Shown: positions 33,351 to 42,035 of the stretch, in pieces | Layout: each line of letters opens with the position of its first letter | How positions within the stretch are numbered: position 1 is the stretch's first letter | Assembly: GCA_017134815.1 (NCBI GenBank) | Contig: CP071032.1 | Location: 2,600,001-2,664,000 of the forward strand | Direction of reading: 5' to 3' | Length of the DNA: 64,000 nucleotides | From: Lentisphaerota bacterium | Lineage (GTDB): Bacteria > Verrucomicrobiota > Lentisphaeria > Victivallales > Victivallaceae | Position numbers and translations under genes: made by a program | Notes under the pieces: model-generated | What the model saw: the letters and a program-made list of their open reading frames with translations, nothing else | Databases searched by the model: none | What the model was told of the DNA's origin: nothing

Positions 33351-34193
33351 TTATTTAATCGCTTTCAGAACTACCCCCATTTCTTCAGAGGCAGAATTAT
33401 ACTCAGTTCCGGCAACATCAGAGAAGACTTCAAAAATCTCAAACCCGCTTGCAGCAGCTTCTGTTTGAATAGAAGCTTGATCGTAATAATGCAGCCAGTT
33501 GTATACGGCACGTGTTCTTGCCTGCTCAATGATTGTGTACTTATCAAGGGTTACTTTCTCCGCTTCATACTTAAAGGAATTCAGGAACCCGTAGTAATCA
33601 TCGGCTGACCAGAATCCGTTAAGCTGATTGTGTTCGTAGGTAGCAGTTTCCTTTTTCTTATTGAAAGCCTGCAGAGTGAACACATCCAGCAGTATGTGAC
33701 CGTTGGGTTTCAGGATGCTTCTGAAGGTGTCGAGCAACTTTGCCCTCTGTTGTGGTGACAGTGCACAGAAATCACAGAAAATCATTGTGATCAGGTCAAA
33801 TTTTTCATCGGATTCAAAATCAAGATAGTTTGCGTGGATATATTCTATATCAAGCTTTTTGGCAGCAGCGGTTCCCATAGCGTAATTAATCGAATTTACG
33901 GAAAAATCCACTCCGGTTACTTGTGCTCCGCTTTCAGCAAAAAGAGTTGTGTACAGACCCGGGCCGCAGCCGAAATCTATTATCTTTGATTTTTTATTTA
34001 CAGCAAAGTGATCAATTATCCAGGCGGCCGATTTTTCAATAAACTTTCGGTTGCGGGAAGACATGTCTACCGATTCGTTCAAATGATACTGCAGCATGCA
34101 CTGAGCGGTGTGTTCATTGGTCCATAGCTCTTCAGCAGTATAAAATTCATAGGGCTCAGGCCTGTGATTAATTTTTTCCAGTTCTTTAAACAT
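33351..34193 (-). CDS. SAM-dependent class I methyltransferase
   Basis: The 280-aa protein has motif I IIDFGCGPGLYT, acidic motif II VTGVDFS and a post-motif LITMIFCDFCAL followed by LKPNGHILLDVFT. It belongs to the broad Methyltransf_25/11 group; the substrate could be a small molecule or a lipid. It is separated by over 100 bases from both neighbours and is probably transcribed alone. Confidence 0.85.
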   Translation of the reverse strand: MFKELEKINHRPEPYEFYTAEELWTNEHTAQCMLQYHLNESVDMSSRNRKFIEKSAAWIIDHFAVNKKSKIIDFGCGPGLYTTLFAESGAQVTGVDFSVNSINYAMGTAAAKKLDIEYIHANYLDFESDEKFDLITMIFCDFCALSPQQRAKLLDTFRSILKPNGHILLDVFTLQAFNKKKETATYEHNQLNGFWSADDYYGFLNSFKYEAEKVTLDKYTIIEQARTRAVYNWLHYYDQASIQTEAAASGFEIFEVFSDVAGTEYNSASEEMGVVLKAIK

Positions 34194-34327
34194 TGAAAGT
34201 CGTCCTGTTAGTAAAAAATATGTTTATGCAAATGCGCTATCATAAATTAGCATGTTACTGGTTTTAAACAAGTACGATAAACTTAACTGTGCAAGAATCC
34301 AGCGAGATTAAATTATCATACAGTTTA

Positions 34328-35467
34328 TCAAAGCTTTTGACTGCCATAGGTCTCTTCATTTTCAGTAAATTTGCGGGATGCAGCGCTGAAAATAATACCA
34401 AAGCCGATAAAGGTTGACAGCATTGAACTGCCGCCGTAACTCAACAGTGGCAGCGTCAGTCCAGTAGGCGGCAGCAGAGCCACGTTGACACTGATGTGAA
34501 TCAGTGCCTGTATCGCAAAAACTGCCAGCATTCCCATAATATATACCTGCCTGAAGTTGTTGCCGGCTTTGAGGCTGATCCTGTAGACCAGAACGGTTAT
34601 GCCGATAATCAGCAGAATAACCGGCATGGCTCCGGCAAAGCCAAGAACTTCGGCAATTGTGGCAAAAACTGAATCACTGTGAGCCAGCGGTAGATAGGAG
34701 TTTGCCCAGGCCGCTTTGCCCATTTTAACTCCAAACATGCCGCCACGGGCCAGTGCAAACTGAAACTGCCTGACATGCCAGCCATTTCCCATGGGATCGA
34801 GTTCCGGATTCAGAAACCCGATAACCCGGTTCATTATATATGGACAACGCCATAGAATAAACGCCCCGGTTGGAACCGCCGCCAGCAGTACCAGCATCAA
34901 ATGCCAGCCTTTGCCGCCAAGCATCCAGTAAACCACAATAAAACCCAGGGAAAAAACAATAGCAGTGCCGATATCCGGCTGCAGCATTATCGGAATCATC
35001 CAGGCTGCGGCAACCAGTGCCAGAAAAATGAAGCTCTTGAAATTGATTTTTCTCGCACAACCAACTTTACATAAAAGCAGAATAAATAATGGCTTGGCAA
35101 ATTCTGACGGTTGGATATATGCGCCGCCGATGGAAAACCAGCCCCGCATACCGTTAATTTTCGTACCTAATATAAGTACTGACAGCAGCATGATATAGGC
35201 AGCTCCGGCCAGCCAGTAGGCATTATCCCGGTAAAAGCCAAACGGTATACGTTGAGCTATGAACATCAGCGCCATGCCCAGAGTCAGCCATAACAGTTGC
35301 TTGCCGGCATAATGCAGCGGGGATTTTCCAAGTACGTCTGAACAGTAAATTGCCATACATCCCCACAGGCCAAGTACAAATATAAGAGCCTGGCAAATCA
35401 TAATTTTATGCATGGCCGGGCTTCTTGAAATCATGCTCTTGAGGCTTTTACGGTAACTATTTTTCAT
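34328..35467 (-). CDS. ftsW: SEDS-family peptidoglycan glycosyltransferase FtsW/RodA
   Basis: The 379-aa protein has about ten membrane helices. SEDS signatures are GMRGWFSIGGAYIQPSEFAK, the QPDIGTA loop, the catalytic Asp265 in LAHSDSVF and the C-terminal PPTGLTLPLLSYGGSS. These enzymes polymerise lipid II into glycan strands and work with a class B penicillin-binding protein. Its start overlaps by 11 bases the preceding gene, which encodes only a PBP-type pedestal. Whether it serves division (FtsW) or elongation (RodA) cannot be settled by sequence alone; the PPTGLTLP ending fits FtsW better. Confidence 0.9.
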   Translation of the reverse strand: MKNSYRKSLKSMISRSPAMHKIMICQALIFVLGLWGCMAIYCSDVLGKSPLHYAGKQLLWLTLGMALMFIAQRIPFGFYRDNAYWLAGAAYIMLLSVLILGTKINGMRGWFSIGGAYIQPSEFAKPLFILLLCKVGCARKINFKSFIFLALVAAAWMIPIMLQPDIGTAIVFSLGFIVVYWMLGGKGWHLMLVLLAAVPTGAFILWRCPYIMNRVIGFLNPELDPMGNGWHVRQFQFALARGGMFGVKMGKAAWANSYLPLAHSDSVFATIAEVLGFAGAMPVILLIIGITVLVYRISLKAGNNFRQVYIMGMLAVFAIQALIHISVNVALLPPTGLTLPLLSYGGSSMLSTFIGFGIIFSAASRKFTENEETYGSQKL

Positions 35468-36161
35468 GACTCATGCCTCGTATTTCTTCAAGTGACAGTT
35501 TAAGTTTTACATTTTTGCCCGGGACCGCCTTCCGGGTCAGTTTCCAGGAGCCCTTAATCCAGTTTTTGTGACGGTCAAGCATTACAGTATATTCGCCGGC
35601 AGCTCCGTTCAGTATGTGATCATATTTTTTCTCAATTCCGCTGATGCCTGTCAGGTGTCCATCGGTCTCCTTTACCTGACCAATATATTTTTTAACTTCC
35701 GGGTAAGCGACAATGCAGCGTTCATGGCGTGGGGTTATTTTCAACTCATGGTAACGCGACAACAGCGGCACCAGGCGGGGAATTACCCGGGGCGGCATTC
35801 CCAGATAAACAAGCCAGACGTTTTCAGAGGTCTGCTCCGGCAGGCTGCCTGGCATTATTTCATTGATGTAGTTAAATATTTTTTGACGACGAGCCTCGCT
35901 GCCGCTTAAGTCAAAATACAGCAGGTCATAATATTTTTCCGTCCAGGCAAGAACAATGCCGTTACAGTCAATGACTTTACCTCGACTCAGGAAAAAAGTA
36001 CCTCTGCGAAACGCAATTCTGTTGCCGAGCCTGATATACTTATCACGTTTCAACAGCGCATAATGCAAAAATGCTCCGGCAGCAGCAGCAGCCCAGAGCA
36101 CTAAAATTATTAATATGGCAAGAGCCCTTTTTTGAAAGATACGGTTATCATCCATTTCCAA
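35457..36161 (-). CDS. Transpeptidase-less class B PBP-like pedestal protein
   Basis: The 234-aa protein has one membrane helix (residues 13-34) and then the N-terminal pedestal of FtsI/PBP2-type proteins. It includes RGKVIDCNGIVLA (the RGxIxDRNGxxLA box), a middle region, and GHLTGISGIEKKYDHILNGAAG with the GxxGxE element. It ends with PGKNVKLKLSLEEI, the point where the transpeptidase domain (LTIDxxLQ, SxxK, SxN, KTG) would start. None of those motifs is present. The reading frame is intact and stops inside the ftsW start. It probably binds and tunes FtsW without crosslinking activity; this is inferred from the pedestal role in SEDS:PBP pairs. Confidence 0.8.
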   Translation of the reverse strand: MEMDDNRIFQKRALAILIILVLWAAAAAGAFLHYALLKRDKYIRLGNRIAFRRGTFFLSRGKVIDCNGIVLAWTEKYYDLLYFDLSGSEARRQKIFNYINEIMPGSLPEQTSENVWLVYLGMPPRVIPRLVPLLSRYHELKITPRHERCIVAYPEVKKYIGQVKETDGHLTGISGIEKKYDHILNGAAGEYTVMLDRHKNWIKGSWKLTRKAVPGKNVKLKLSLEEIRGMSHEK

Positions 36162-36164
36162 ACA

Positions 36165-36929
36165 TCATTTCGAACCGGCCTCTGGTGCCGGTTTCACGGC
36201 TTTTGTGCGACTTGGAGGCGCAACAATTTCAGGGTTTTTATAATCGATCACCTCGGGAGTGGGGACAGTTTCCGGAACTTTCGTTCTTAGTCTTTCGAGC
36301 GCACCAAGCGCGGCGCGGTTAATATTTGCGTCATATATCGGGAAATAGCCGTCCTGGAGGGAAATATTTTCCCCGGTCGGATAAATTACAGCCTGAAACC
36401 GGGATTCAGAAGGCCCGGTCAGACCGCGGATATAGAATTTTCCCAGTCGGCCGTATCGCATGGTTGGAAACCTGATGCTGACCCGGGCTACACAGTCATG
36501 ACTGCCCACGGCTCGAATTATGTGTACCATGCCGTCAATACGATGCGCATAAATCAGAGCTTTCATCCGGTCGAGTTTTTTGGCGAATTTCTGTTGTTCT
36601 TTGTAGAGCTTCAGGTTTCTTTTATGAGCTTCTTCGAAGACCTTATGCAGTTTAGCGACGTATTCTCTGGAAGACTTTTCAAAAGCCTTGGCTTTTTCAG
36701 GGTTGTAATTATATTTCTTTTGAATGCTTTCCGGCAGGTTGGTGAATCTGATCCCCTTTATAACTTCAGTGCCGTCCTTTTTGGTAAAAAAGATGTCGAT
36801 ACTGTTAGGCAGGACATTGGTGACTTTTACATTTTTATAAGTGCGTCCGTCAAGGGTAGTGATGTCAAGAGCAGACAATGATGTTGACAACGCTGCAAAT
36901 GCGGTTAGAGCCATGATAATTTTTTTCAT
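36165..36929 (-). CDS. Secreted or periplasmic hypothetical protein
   Basis: The ATG at 36929 gives a classic signal peptide (MKKIIMALTAFAALSTSLSALD). The 254-aa protein contains DGRTYKNVKVTNVLPNSIDI, a short repeat-type beta element seen in secreted proteins of PVC bacteria. A Lys-rich helical coiled segment (about residues 80-135) and a Pro-rich tail follow. It ends four bases before the PBP-like pedestal gene and may share its transcript, hinting at a cell-envelope role. No catalytic motif is recognised. Confidence 0.68.
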   Translation of the reverse strand: MKKIIMALTAFAALSTSLSALDITTLDGRTYKNVKVTNVLPNSIDIFFTKKDGTEVIKGIRFTNLPESIQKKYNYNPEKAKAFEKSSREYVAKLHKVFEEAHKRNLKLYKEQQKFAKKLDRMKALIYAHRIDGMVHIIRAVGSHDCVARVSIRFPTMRYGRLGKFYIRGLTGPSESRFQAVIYPTGENISLQDGYFPIYDANINRAALGALERLRTKVPETVPTPEVIDYKNPEIVAPPSRTKAVKPAPEAGSK

Positions 36930-37267
36930 GCTGTAATTCCCGTCCTTTTGTTGTATAAGCAAAGCCGATTTTCGATACGCATTCAAATAATACCATGAAA
37001 AAAGGTTAAAATCAAATGTTTTTTTCAGCTTTAAACATACCGCCTGACAGACGAATTATATCTTGCTGCAGAAAGAGGTTTTTAGTATCTGTAAACATTT
37101 CTGCCTTGAAATTTTTCTGAGGGCAGGCTATCTTGCGTGGAAGGCATTTATAATATTAAGTTATTGCTCATAAATAGTTATCTGAGGACCGCACTTATCC
37201 GGGCAGCGGATTTGTGATGTCGGGCATGAATAATAAGCTTGACCGCTTAAACAGAAAAGGGTTAAAC

Positions 37268-37897
37268 ATGCGCAACCTTATTTCGATTACAGCCTTAACT
37301 GCGTTGACTTTATTGACCGGCTGTATGCATTTTGAATATGAGGGCACCAAGTTCGAGGAGTGTACCAAGCCCAGTATTTTTGAAAGCAGGAAGAAGATTC
37401 CCGAGAAAAGGTATCTGGTAATGGGTAAGTGTGTTGCTTATGGCAGATACAATGATTTTACTCGTGAAGAAATATACAAACGCCTGTTGCGTGAAGCAGA
37501 AGGCCGCGGTGCCGACGCTGTGCTGATTGACGCCTATCAGGTGGTTCCGACAGCCCTGGCTGAATCCGGACTGATTCATCAGGATTCAATTAATGTCTGG
37601 TCTGAAGGAAGTTACACAAACTCCGGCTGGAACCAGCTTTACCGGGATTTTGACCAGTATTATGGAAATATCGGAGAGGAAAGAAAGAGCTCTGTGCCGC
37701 TTTCCTATACTAGAATTGTCCGGGCTTCTTTTATCAAGTATGATAAAAATCTGCCCAAGGATTTCAATCGGGAAGCCTTTGAGAAAAAGCTGGCTGAACA
37801 GGAGCAGCGTCTACTGAAAATCAGCCGACCGACTGTCCCGAAAGAACTCAAAGTTCCTAAGAAAGCTCCAGTGGCTGTTTATGGCAGTCAGAACTGA
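37268..37897 (+). CDS. Hypothetical lipoprotein
   Basis: I prefer the ATG at 37268, which gives a signal peptide with lipobox LTGC. An upstream ATG at 37214 adds a charged stretch before the signal and seems unlikely. The 209-aa product has a beta-alpha domain with EEIYKRLLREAEGRGADAVLIDAYQVV, a pattern in uncharacterised lipoproteins where GADAVxI ends a strand. The C-terminal half is basic and Pro-rich. Function is unknown. A strong terminator follows. Confidence 0.7.
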   Translation: MRNLISITALTALTLLTGCMHFEYEGTKFEECTKPSIFESRKKIPEKRYLVMGKCVAYGRYNDFTREEIYKRLLREAEGRGADAVLIDAYQVVPTALAESGLIHQDSINVWSEGSYTNSGWNQLYRDFDQYYGNIGEERKSSVPLSYTRIVRASFIKYDKNLPKDFNREAFEKKLAEQEQRLLKISRPTVPKELKVPKKAPVAVYGSQN

Positions 37898-37923
37898 TGA
37901 TCTTATTCTAAGCTGAAATTCGC

Positions 37924-37959
37924 AGCCGTTTTGATAATTTATCAAAACGGCTTTTTTTT
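37924..37959 (+). terminator. Rho-independent terminator of the lipoprotein gene
   Basis: GCCGTTTTGATAA and TTATCAAAACGGC form a long near-perfect stem followed by a T8 run. It overlaps the 3' end of convergent asnB. Confidence 0.9.
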
Positions 37960-39865
37960 ACTGGGCACTTTCTTTTTCCAGAAACAACTCCAGAACCAAC
38001 AAGCTCCACAGTGGGTAACTGGCGTCTATTCTGCCGAGAGTGTGCTGCTGCAGCAGTGACTTTAGAGGTTTAATCTTGAAGAATCCATCATTGACCAGCC
38101 TGCCTTCCAGCAGGTGTTCATGCAGTTTCTTCTGCCAATGACCTCGGAACCAGTCCGCCAGCGGAACTCCGAAGCCTTTCTTGCGGCGATTGAGAATTTC
38201 CATGGGAATCAGGTCCGCAAAGGCTTTTTTCAGGATATGTTTTCTGGAAATACCGCACATCTTGTATTCAAGCGGCAGTGACGCAGCAAATTCCGCGATT
38301 TCATGGTCCATGAAGGGGCTGCGAATCTCCAGCGCACAGGCCATTGAGGCAATATCCACTTTTGTCAGAATATCACCAGGCAGGTAGGTTTGAATATCAG
38401 TATCCATAATTCTTTCGGTACGGTTCAACGCTCTGGAAGTATCGTATACGGAACTGATGGCTTCATATGTGGGCTGAGCGATAAAGTCACTGAATTTTTC
38501 ACCGTAAACCTGTTTTTTCAGCTTTTCACTGAAACGGCTGATCATATCCAGATAACGCCGGTCCGAATGAGCGGCAGCGGTTCGCAGGAAACGCTTAAGT
38601 CTGCCAGGGACAGTCCGTTCGCCGGCATCCGGTATCAGTTGCGCTGGAAGCCCGAAAATTATCTGCCGTAGAAATGGCGGCAGTATATCTGAACACGCAG
38701 TGTAGCGCATCACCAGATAACGTTCATATCCTGCAAAAAGTTCGTCGGCACCGTCGCCGCTTAACGCAACTGTAACGCTTTCACGGGTGAATTCGCTCAG
38801 CAGGTAGGTCGGCAGCATGGAGGCGTCGCTGTAAGGTTCGCCTAAATGGGTTATCAGTTTTTCGAGGATTTCAAAATCCTGCGGATTAACTACTTTTTCA
38901 TGGTATTCTATCGGGAATTGACCTGTACCTTCAAGAGAAGCCGCTACCTGATGGGCAAAACGCCGTTCATCATAACGGTTTTCCTCAAAACCAATGGTAA
39001 AAGTTTTGACTGGATGATTGCATAACTGGCTCATTATTCCAGCAATAATGCTTGAGTCCATGCCGCCGGAAAGAAACGCCCCATATGGAACGTCGGACAT
39101 CAGCCGGCGCTGCACCGAAGTCTGCAGCATTACCCGCAGGCGTTCACAGGCATCTTCAAACGGCAAGTCACATTTCCGGGTAAAATCCAGCTGCCAGTAC
39201 TGTTCAATCTTTATGCATCCGGTATTTATATCAAATTCCAGGCAGTTTGCCGGCGGCAGTTTATAAACGTCCCGATAAATCGTGTAAGGGCAGGGAATGT
39301 ATTGCAACGACAAGTAGTCATGGATACTTTGAAGGTTCAGTTCACGTGGCAGCAGCGGATGAAGTTTCAGAGCCCCAAGCTCACTGCAGAACAGTAACAT
39401 GCCGCGGCTGTGATCACAGTAATAAAACAGAGGTTTCTGCCCCATGCGGTCACGGGCCAGCAATACTTTATTTTGCCGTTTATCGTAAATGCATAGAGCA
39501 AACATACCGTTCAGCCGCTTAAGAAAATCAATCCCGTATTCTTCATACAGGTGCACCAGAACTTCGGTATCGCAGCTGGTTTTGAATTCATGGCCTTTGG
39601 TGCTGAGTTCATGACGGAAGCTGGCGTGGTTATAAATTTCGCCGTTGAAAACAATATTGATACTGCCGTCTTCATTGCTCATGGGCTGCTGGCCGTTTTC
39701 CAAGTCTATAATGGAAAGGCGCCTATGTCCAAGTGCTGCTCTTTCGTCAATTAGAAAGCCGCTTTCGTCAGGGCCGCGGTGCGAAATTGCATCGGTCATC
39801 AGATGAATAAGGTTTTCGGAATCAGGCTGTTTTCTCTGATTTATTATTCCGGCTATGCCGCACAT
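37958..39865 (-). CDS. asnB: Asparagine synthase (glutamine-hydrolysing)
   Basis: The 635-aa enzyme has Cys2 of the N-terminal glutaminase (MCGIAGI), HRGPDESG, FNGEIYNH and the synthetase PP-loop SGGMDSSIIAGI, followed by SGDGADELFAGY. It makes asparagine from aspartate, glutamine and ATP. Length is typical for the bacterial AsnB type rather than a glycan-modifying paralogue, but exopolysaccharide-cluster AsnB homologues share these motifs. No such cluster is adjacent. Confidence 0.93.
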   Translation of the reverse strand: MCGIAGIINQRKQPDSENLIHLMTDAISHRGPDESGFLIDERAALGHRRLSIIDLENGQQPMSNEDGSINIVFNGEIYNHASFRHELSTKGHEFKTSCDTEVLVHLYEEYGIDFLKRLNGMFALCIYDKRQNKVLLARDRMGQKPLFYYCDHSRGMLLFCSELGALKLHPLLPRELNLQSIHDYLSLQYIPCPYTIYRDVYKLPPANCLEFDINTGCIKIEQYWQLDFTRKCDLPFEDACERLRVMLQTSVQRRLMSDVPYGAFLSGGMDSSIIAGIMSQLCNHPVKTFTIGFEENRYDERRFAHQVAASLEGTGQFPIEYHEKVVNPQDFEILEKLITHLGEPYSDASMLPTYLLSEFTRESVTVALSGDGADELFAGYERYLVMRYTACSDILPPFLRQIIFGLPAQLIPDAGERTVPGRLKRFLRTAAAHSDRRYLDMISRFSEKLKKQVYGEKFSDFIAQPTYEAISSVYDTSRALNRTERIMDTDIQTYLPGDILTKVDIASMACALEIRSPFMDHEIAEFAASLPLEYKMCGISRKHILKKAFADLIPMEILNRRKKGFGVPLADWFRGHWQKKLHEHLLEGRLVNDGFFKIKPLKSLLQQHTLGRIDASYPLWSLLVLELFLEKESAQ

Positions 39866-40080
39866 TTTAAAAAAAGTCCTTTAATTTCTCCAATCAATGG
39901 TGTCTGGAGCAGGTACACACAGTCAGGTAAACCTGCTTGAGTAATGCGAAGGCTAATCTACCTGCTTAATCAGCTAAATCAATAAAAACCGGATAAATTT
40001 GTCCTTAATCAATACTTTTTGAATTGAATCCTGACAAAATTACTATAATTTTACACATAAGCAAAACAGGAGAAAATACA

Positions 40081-40935
40081 GTGGCTTATGATATACTGAC
40101 GGTGATTGCCTTAGGCATTCTGGTTGTAGCATTTATTGCTACGTCCTATATGGTCAAATCCAAACACCGCAGCAAAGTCATGCATCGTCACTTTCCTGAC
40201 AGCTGGCTGCCGTGTCTTGAAAGACTTCCTTTATATAGAGCATTACCGGAAAACCTGCAGGATGAATTACGGGCCAGAATAATGATTTTCCTGGACGAAA
40301 AGGATTTTGAAGGCTGCGGCGGGCTGGAGGTAGACGACAATATGAAAGTGACCATAGCCGCGCTTGCCTGTATGCTGCTTTTGAGGAAAAAACTTGACTA
40401 TTATCCGGAGCTTAATTCTGTGCTGGTTTACCCGGATGCCTATGTAAGTCCCAAAGGGATGTCAAAAATTGGCAGTAATCAGATAATTATCGACACCGAA
40501 AGTGCCCGGCTTGGAGAGTCATGGCTGCACGGAGACCTGATCGTTTCCTGGAAACAGATTGAAAATGAAGCGTTTAATGAAAATTCGCACAGCAATGTGA
40601 TCCTGCATGAATTTGCACACCAGATAGACCAGATGAACGGTGCGGCTGACTGCATGCCTCCACTGAACAACCGCGAGGATTTTGAGGAATGGGAAAGAAC
40701 AGTGCCACGGGAATTCGCGGATTTGCAGCGCAGAACAGAATTTGGAATTCCAGATGTGATTGACCGCTATGGCGCAAGCAATCCGGCTGAGTTTTTTGCC
40801 GTCACTACAGAAACATTTTTCTGCAGGCCGATCGATTTAAGACACCACCGCCCCGAATTATACAGCCAGTTTAGAAACTTCTACAGGCTGGATCCGGGCT
40901 CCTGGATCAAAGAGCGCGGTGAGCAGGCTTCTTAA
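40081..40935 (+). CDS. mtfA: MtfA-type zinc-dependent peptidase
   Basis: The GTG at 40081 is chosen because AGGAGA lies eight bases upstream. The 284-aa protein has an N-terminal membrane helix (about residues 5-24), unlike E. coli MtfA, then the MtfA core. The zinc motif is HEFAHQIDQ, with the third ligand Glu expected in the NPAEFFAVTTETFF segment. MtfA binds the glucose repressor Mlc in enterobacteria and is a gluzincin-like aminopeptidase; the local role is unknown. Its stop overlaps that of the convergent Zn dehydrogenase gene. Confidence 0.87.
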   Translation: MAYDILTVIALGILVVAFIATSYMVKSKHRSKVMHRHFPDSWLPCLERLPLYRALPENLQDELRARIMIFLDEKDFEGCGGLEVDDNMKVTIAALACMLLLRKKLDYYPELNSVLVYPDAYVSPKGMSKIGSNQIIIDTESARLGESWLHGDLIVSWKQIENEAFNENSHSNVILHEFAHQIDQMNGAADCMPPLNNREDFEEWERTVPREFADLQRRTEFGIPDVIDRYGASNPAEFFAVTTETFFCRPIDLRHHRPELYSQFRNFYRLDPGSWIKERGEQAS

Positions 40936-41975
40936 ATATCAATCATGGCTTTAACAACCCCGTCCCGATAGTTGTCAACCATATCAAAAGCAGCTGCACT
41001 GGCTTCCAGCGGGAAGCGATGTGTAGTCATTGCATTCACATCAAAATTCTTTGCGGCAATCATGTCAAGGGCTGGCTGTACACATTGATTCTGGCGACGG
41101 ACATTCTGGACACAGATTTCCCGGCGGCGCATTTCATCCATATTAAATCTTATCCGGGCATCTTCAGGAATGCCGATATACATCAGTTTGCCACCTGGCT
41201 TGAGGAGCTTCAATGCCTGATCTGCCGCATCCTGCTGACCGCAGCACTCAAAAACCGCATCCAGCAGCAACGGTTCCCGGGCGGTAATGTCAGCAACAAT
41301 ATCCTGTTTCAGTGGGTTTCCGGTCCAGTTTGCTCCGGCCCTGGCCGCCAAAGCCAGCCGGTTATCGATTTTATCAGTGACATAAACTTTATCCACCCCC
41401 ATGGTCAAGGCAGGCATCAGTACACTGAGGCCGATCGGGCCGGAGCCGAGGATTGCTATGCGGGCACCTTGCAGCGGAATTGAAAGCTTCAGCCCGTATA
41501 TCCCGATTGACAAGGGCTCAGAAAGCGCAGCTTCATCAAGCGATATCGAGTCTGGAATCGGAAAACATGACCCTTCTTTCATTACCAGATACTCTGAAAG
41601 GCAACCTTCCTGCTGGCCCGGACAGCCAAGGTAAGTCAGGTTGCGGCAGGTGTGTTCCCGTCCAAGCCTGCATTGATCACATGCATGGCACGGCGTGCCC
41701 GGCTCAATGGCAATACGGTCGCCCGGTTTGACCCGGCTCACTGCCGGGCCGACCGCTTCTACGATGCCGGCCCCTTCATGCCCTGCTGTAAATGGGTATT
41801 TGACCACCTGGCAGCCGATTTTGCCACGTGCATAATAGTGAACATCCGAACCGCATAAGCCCACAGTCTGCATTCTGATAAGGACATCATCAGCTGCAGC
41901 AATCCGCGGTTTCGGGACCGTCTGCATTTCAATCCGCCTGATGCCGGTAAGTCGCATGGCCCGCATTGTTTCCAT
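40932..41975 (-). CDS. Zinc-dependent medium-chain dehydrogenase (sorbitol/threonine dehydrogenase-like)
   Basis: I chose the ATG at 41975 because GGAG lies nine bases upstream. The 347-aa protein has catalytic-zinc residues in VGLCGSDVHYY and GHEGAG, four structural-zinc cysteines (CHACDQCRLGREHTC) and a Rossmann motif ILGSGPIGLS. It resembles polyol and threonine dehydrogenases that oxidise secondary alcohols with NAD. It is the last gene of the SorC-regulated operon, so its substrate is probably a polyol or sugar acid handled by the upstream genes. Confidence 0.85.
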   Translation of the reverse strand: METMRAMRLTGIRRIEMQTVPKPRIAAADDVLIRMQTVGLCGSDVHYYARGKIGCQVVKYPFTAGHEGAGIVEAVGPAVSRVKPGDRIAIEPGTPCHACDQCRLGREHTCRNLTYLGCPGQQEGCLSEYLVMKEGSCFPIPDSISLDEAALSEPLSIGIYGLKLSIPLQGARIAILGSGPIGLSVLMPALTMGVDKVYVTDKIDNRLALAARAGANWTGNPLKQDIVADITAREPLLLDAVFECCGQQDAADQALKLLKPGGKLMYIGIPEDARIRFNMDEMRRREICVQNVRRQNQCVQPALDMIAAKNFDVNAMTTHRFPLEASAAAFDMVDNYRDGVVKAMIDI

Positions 41976-42035
41976 ATGCACTGTCTCCAGGTTTTTAATG
42001 GCATGACCGGCCAGTCCGGTCATGCGTTGTTAGAA

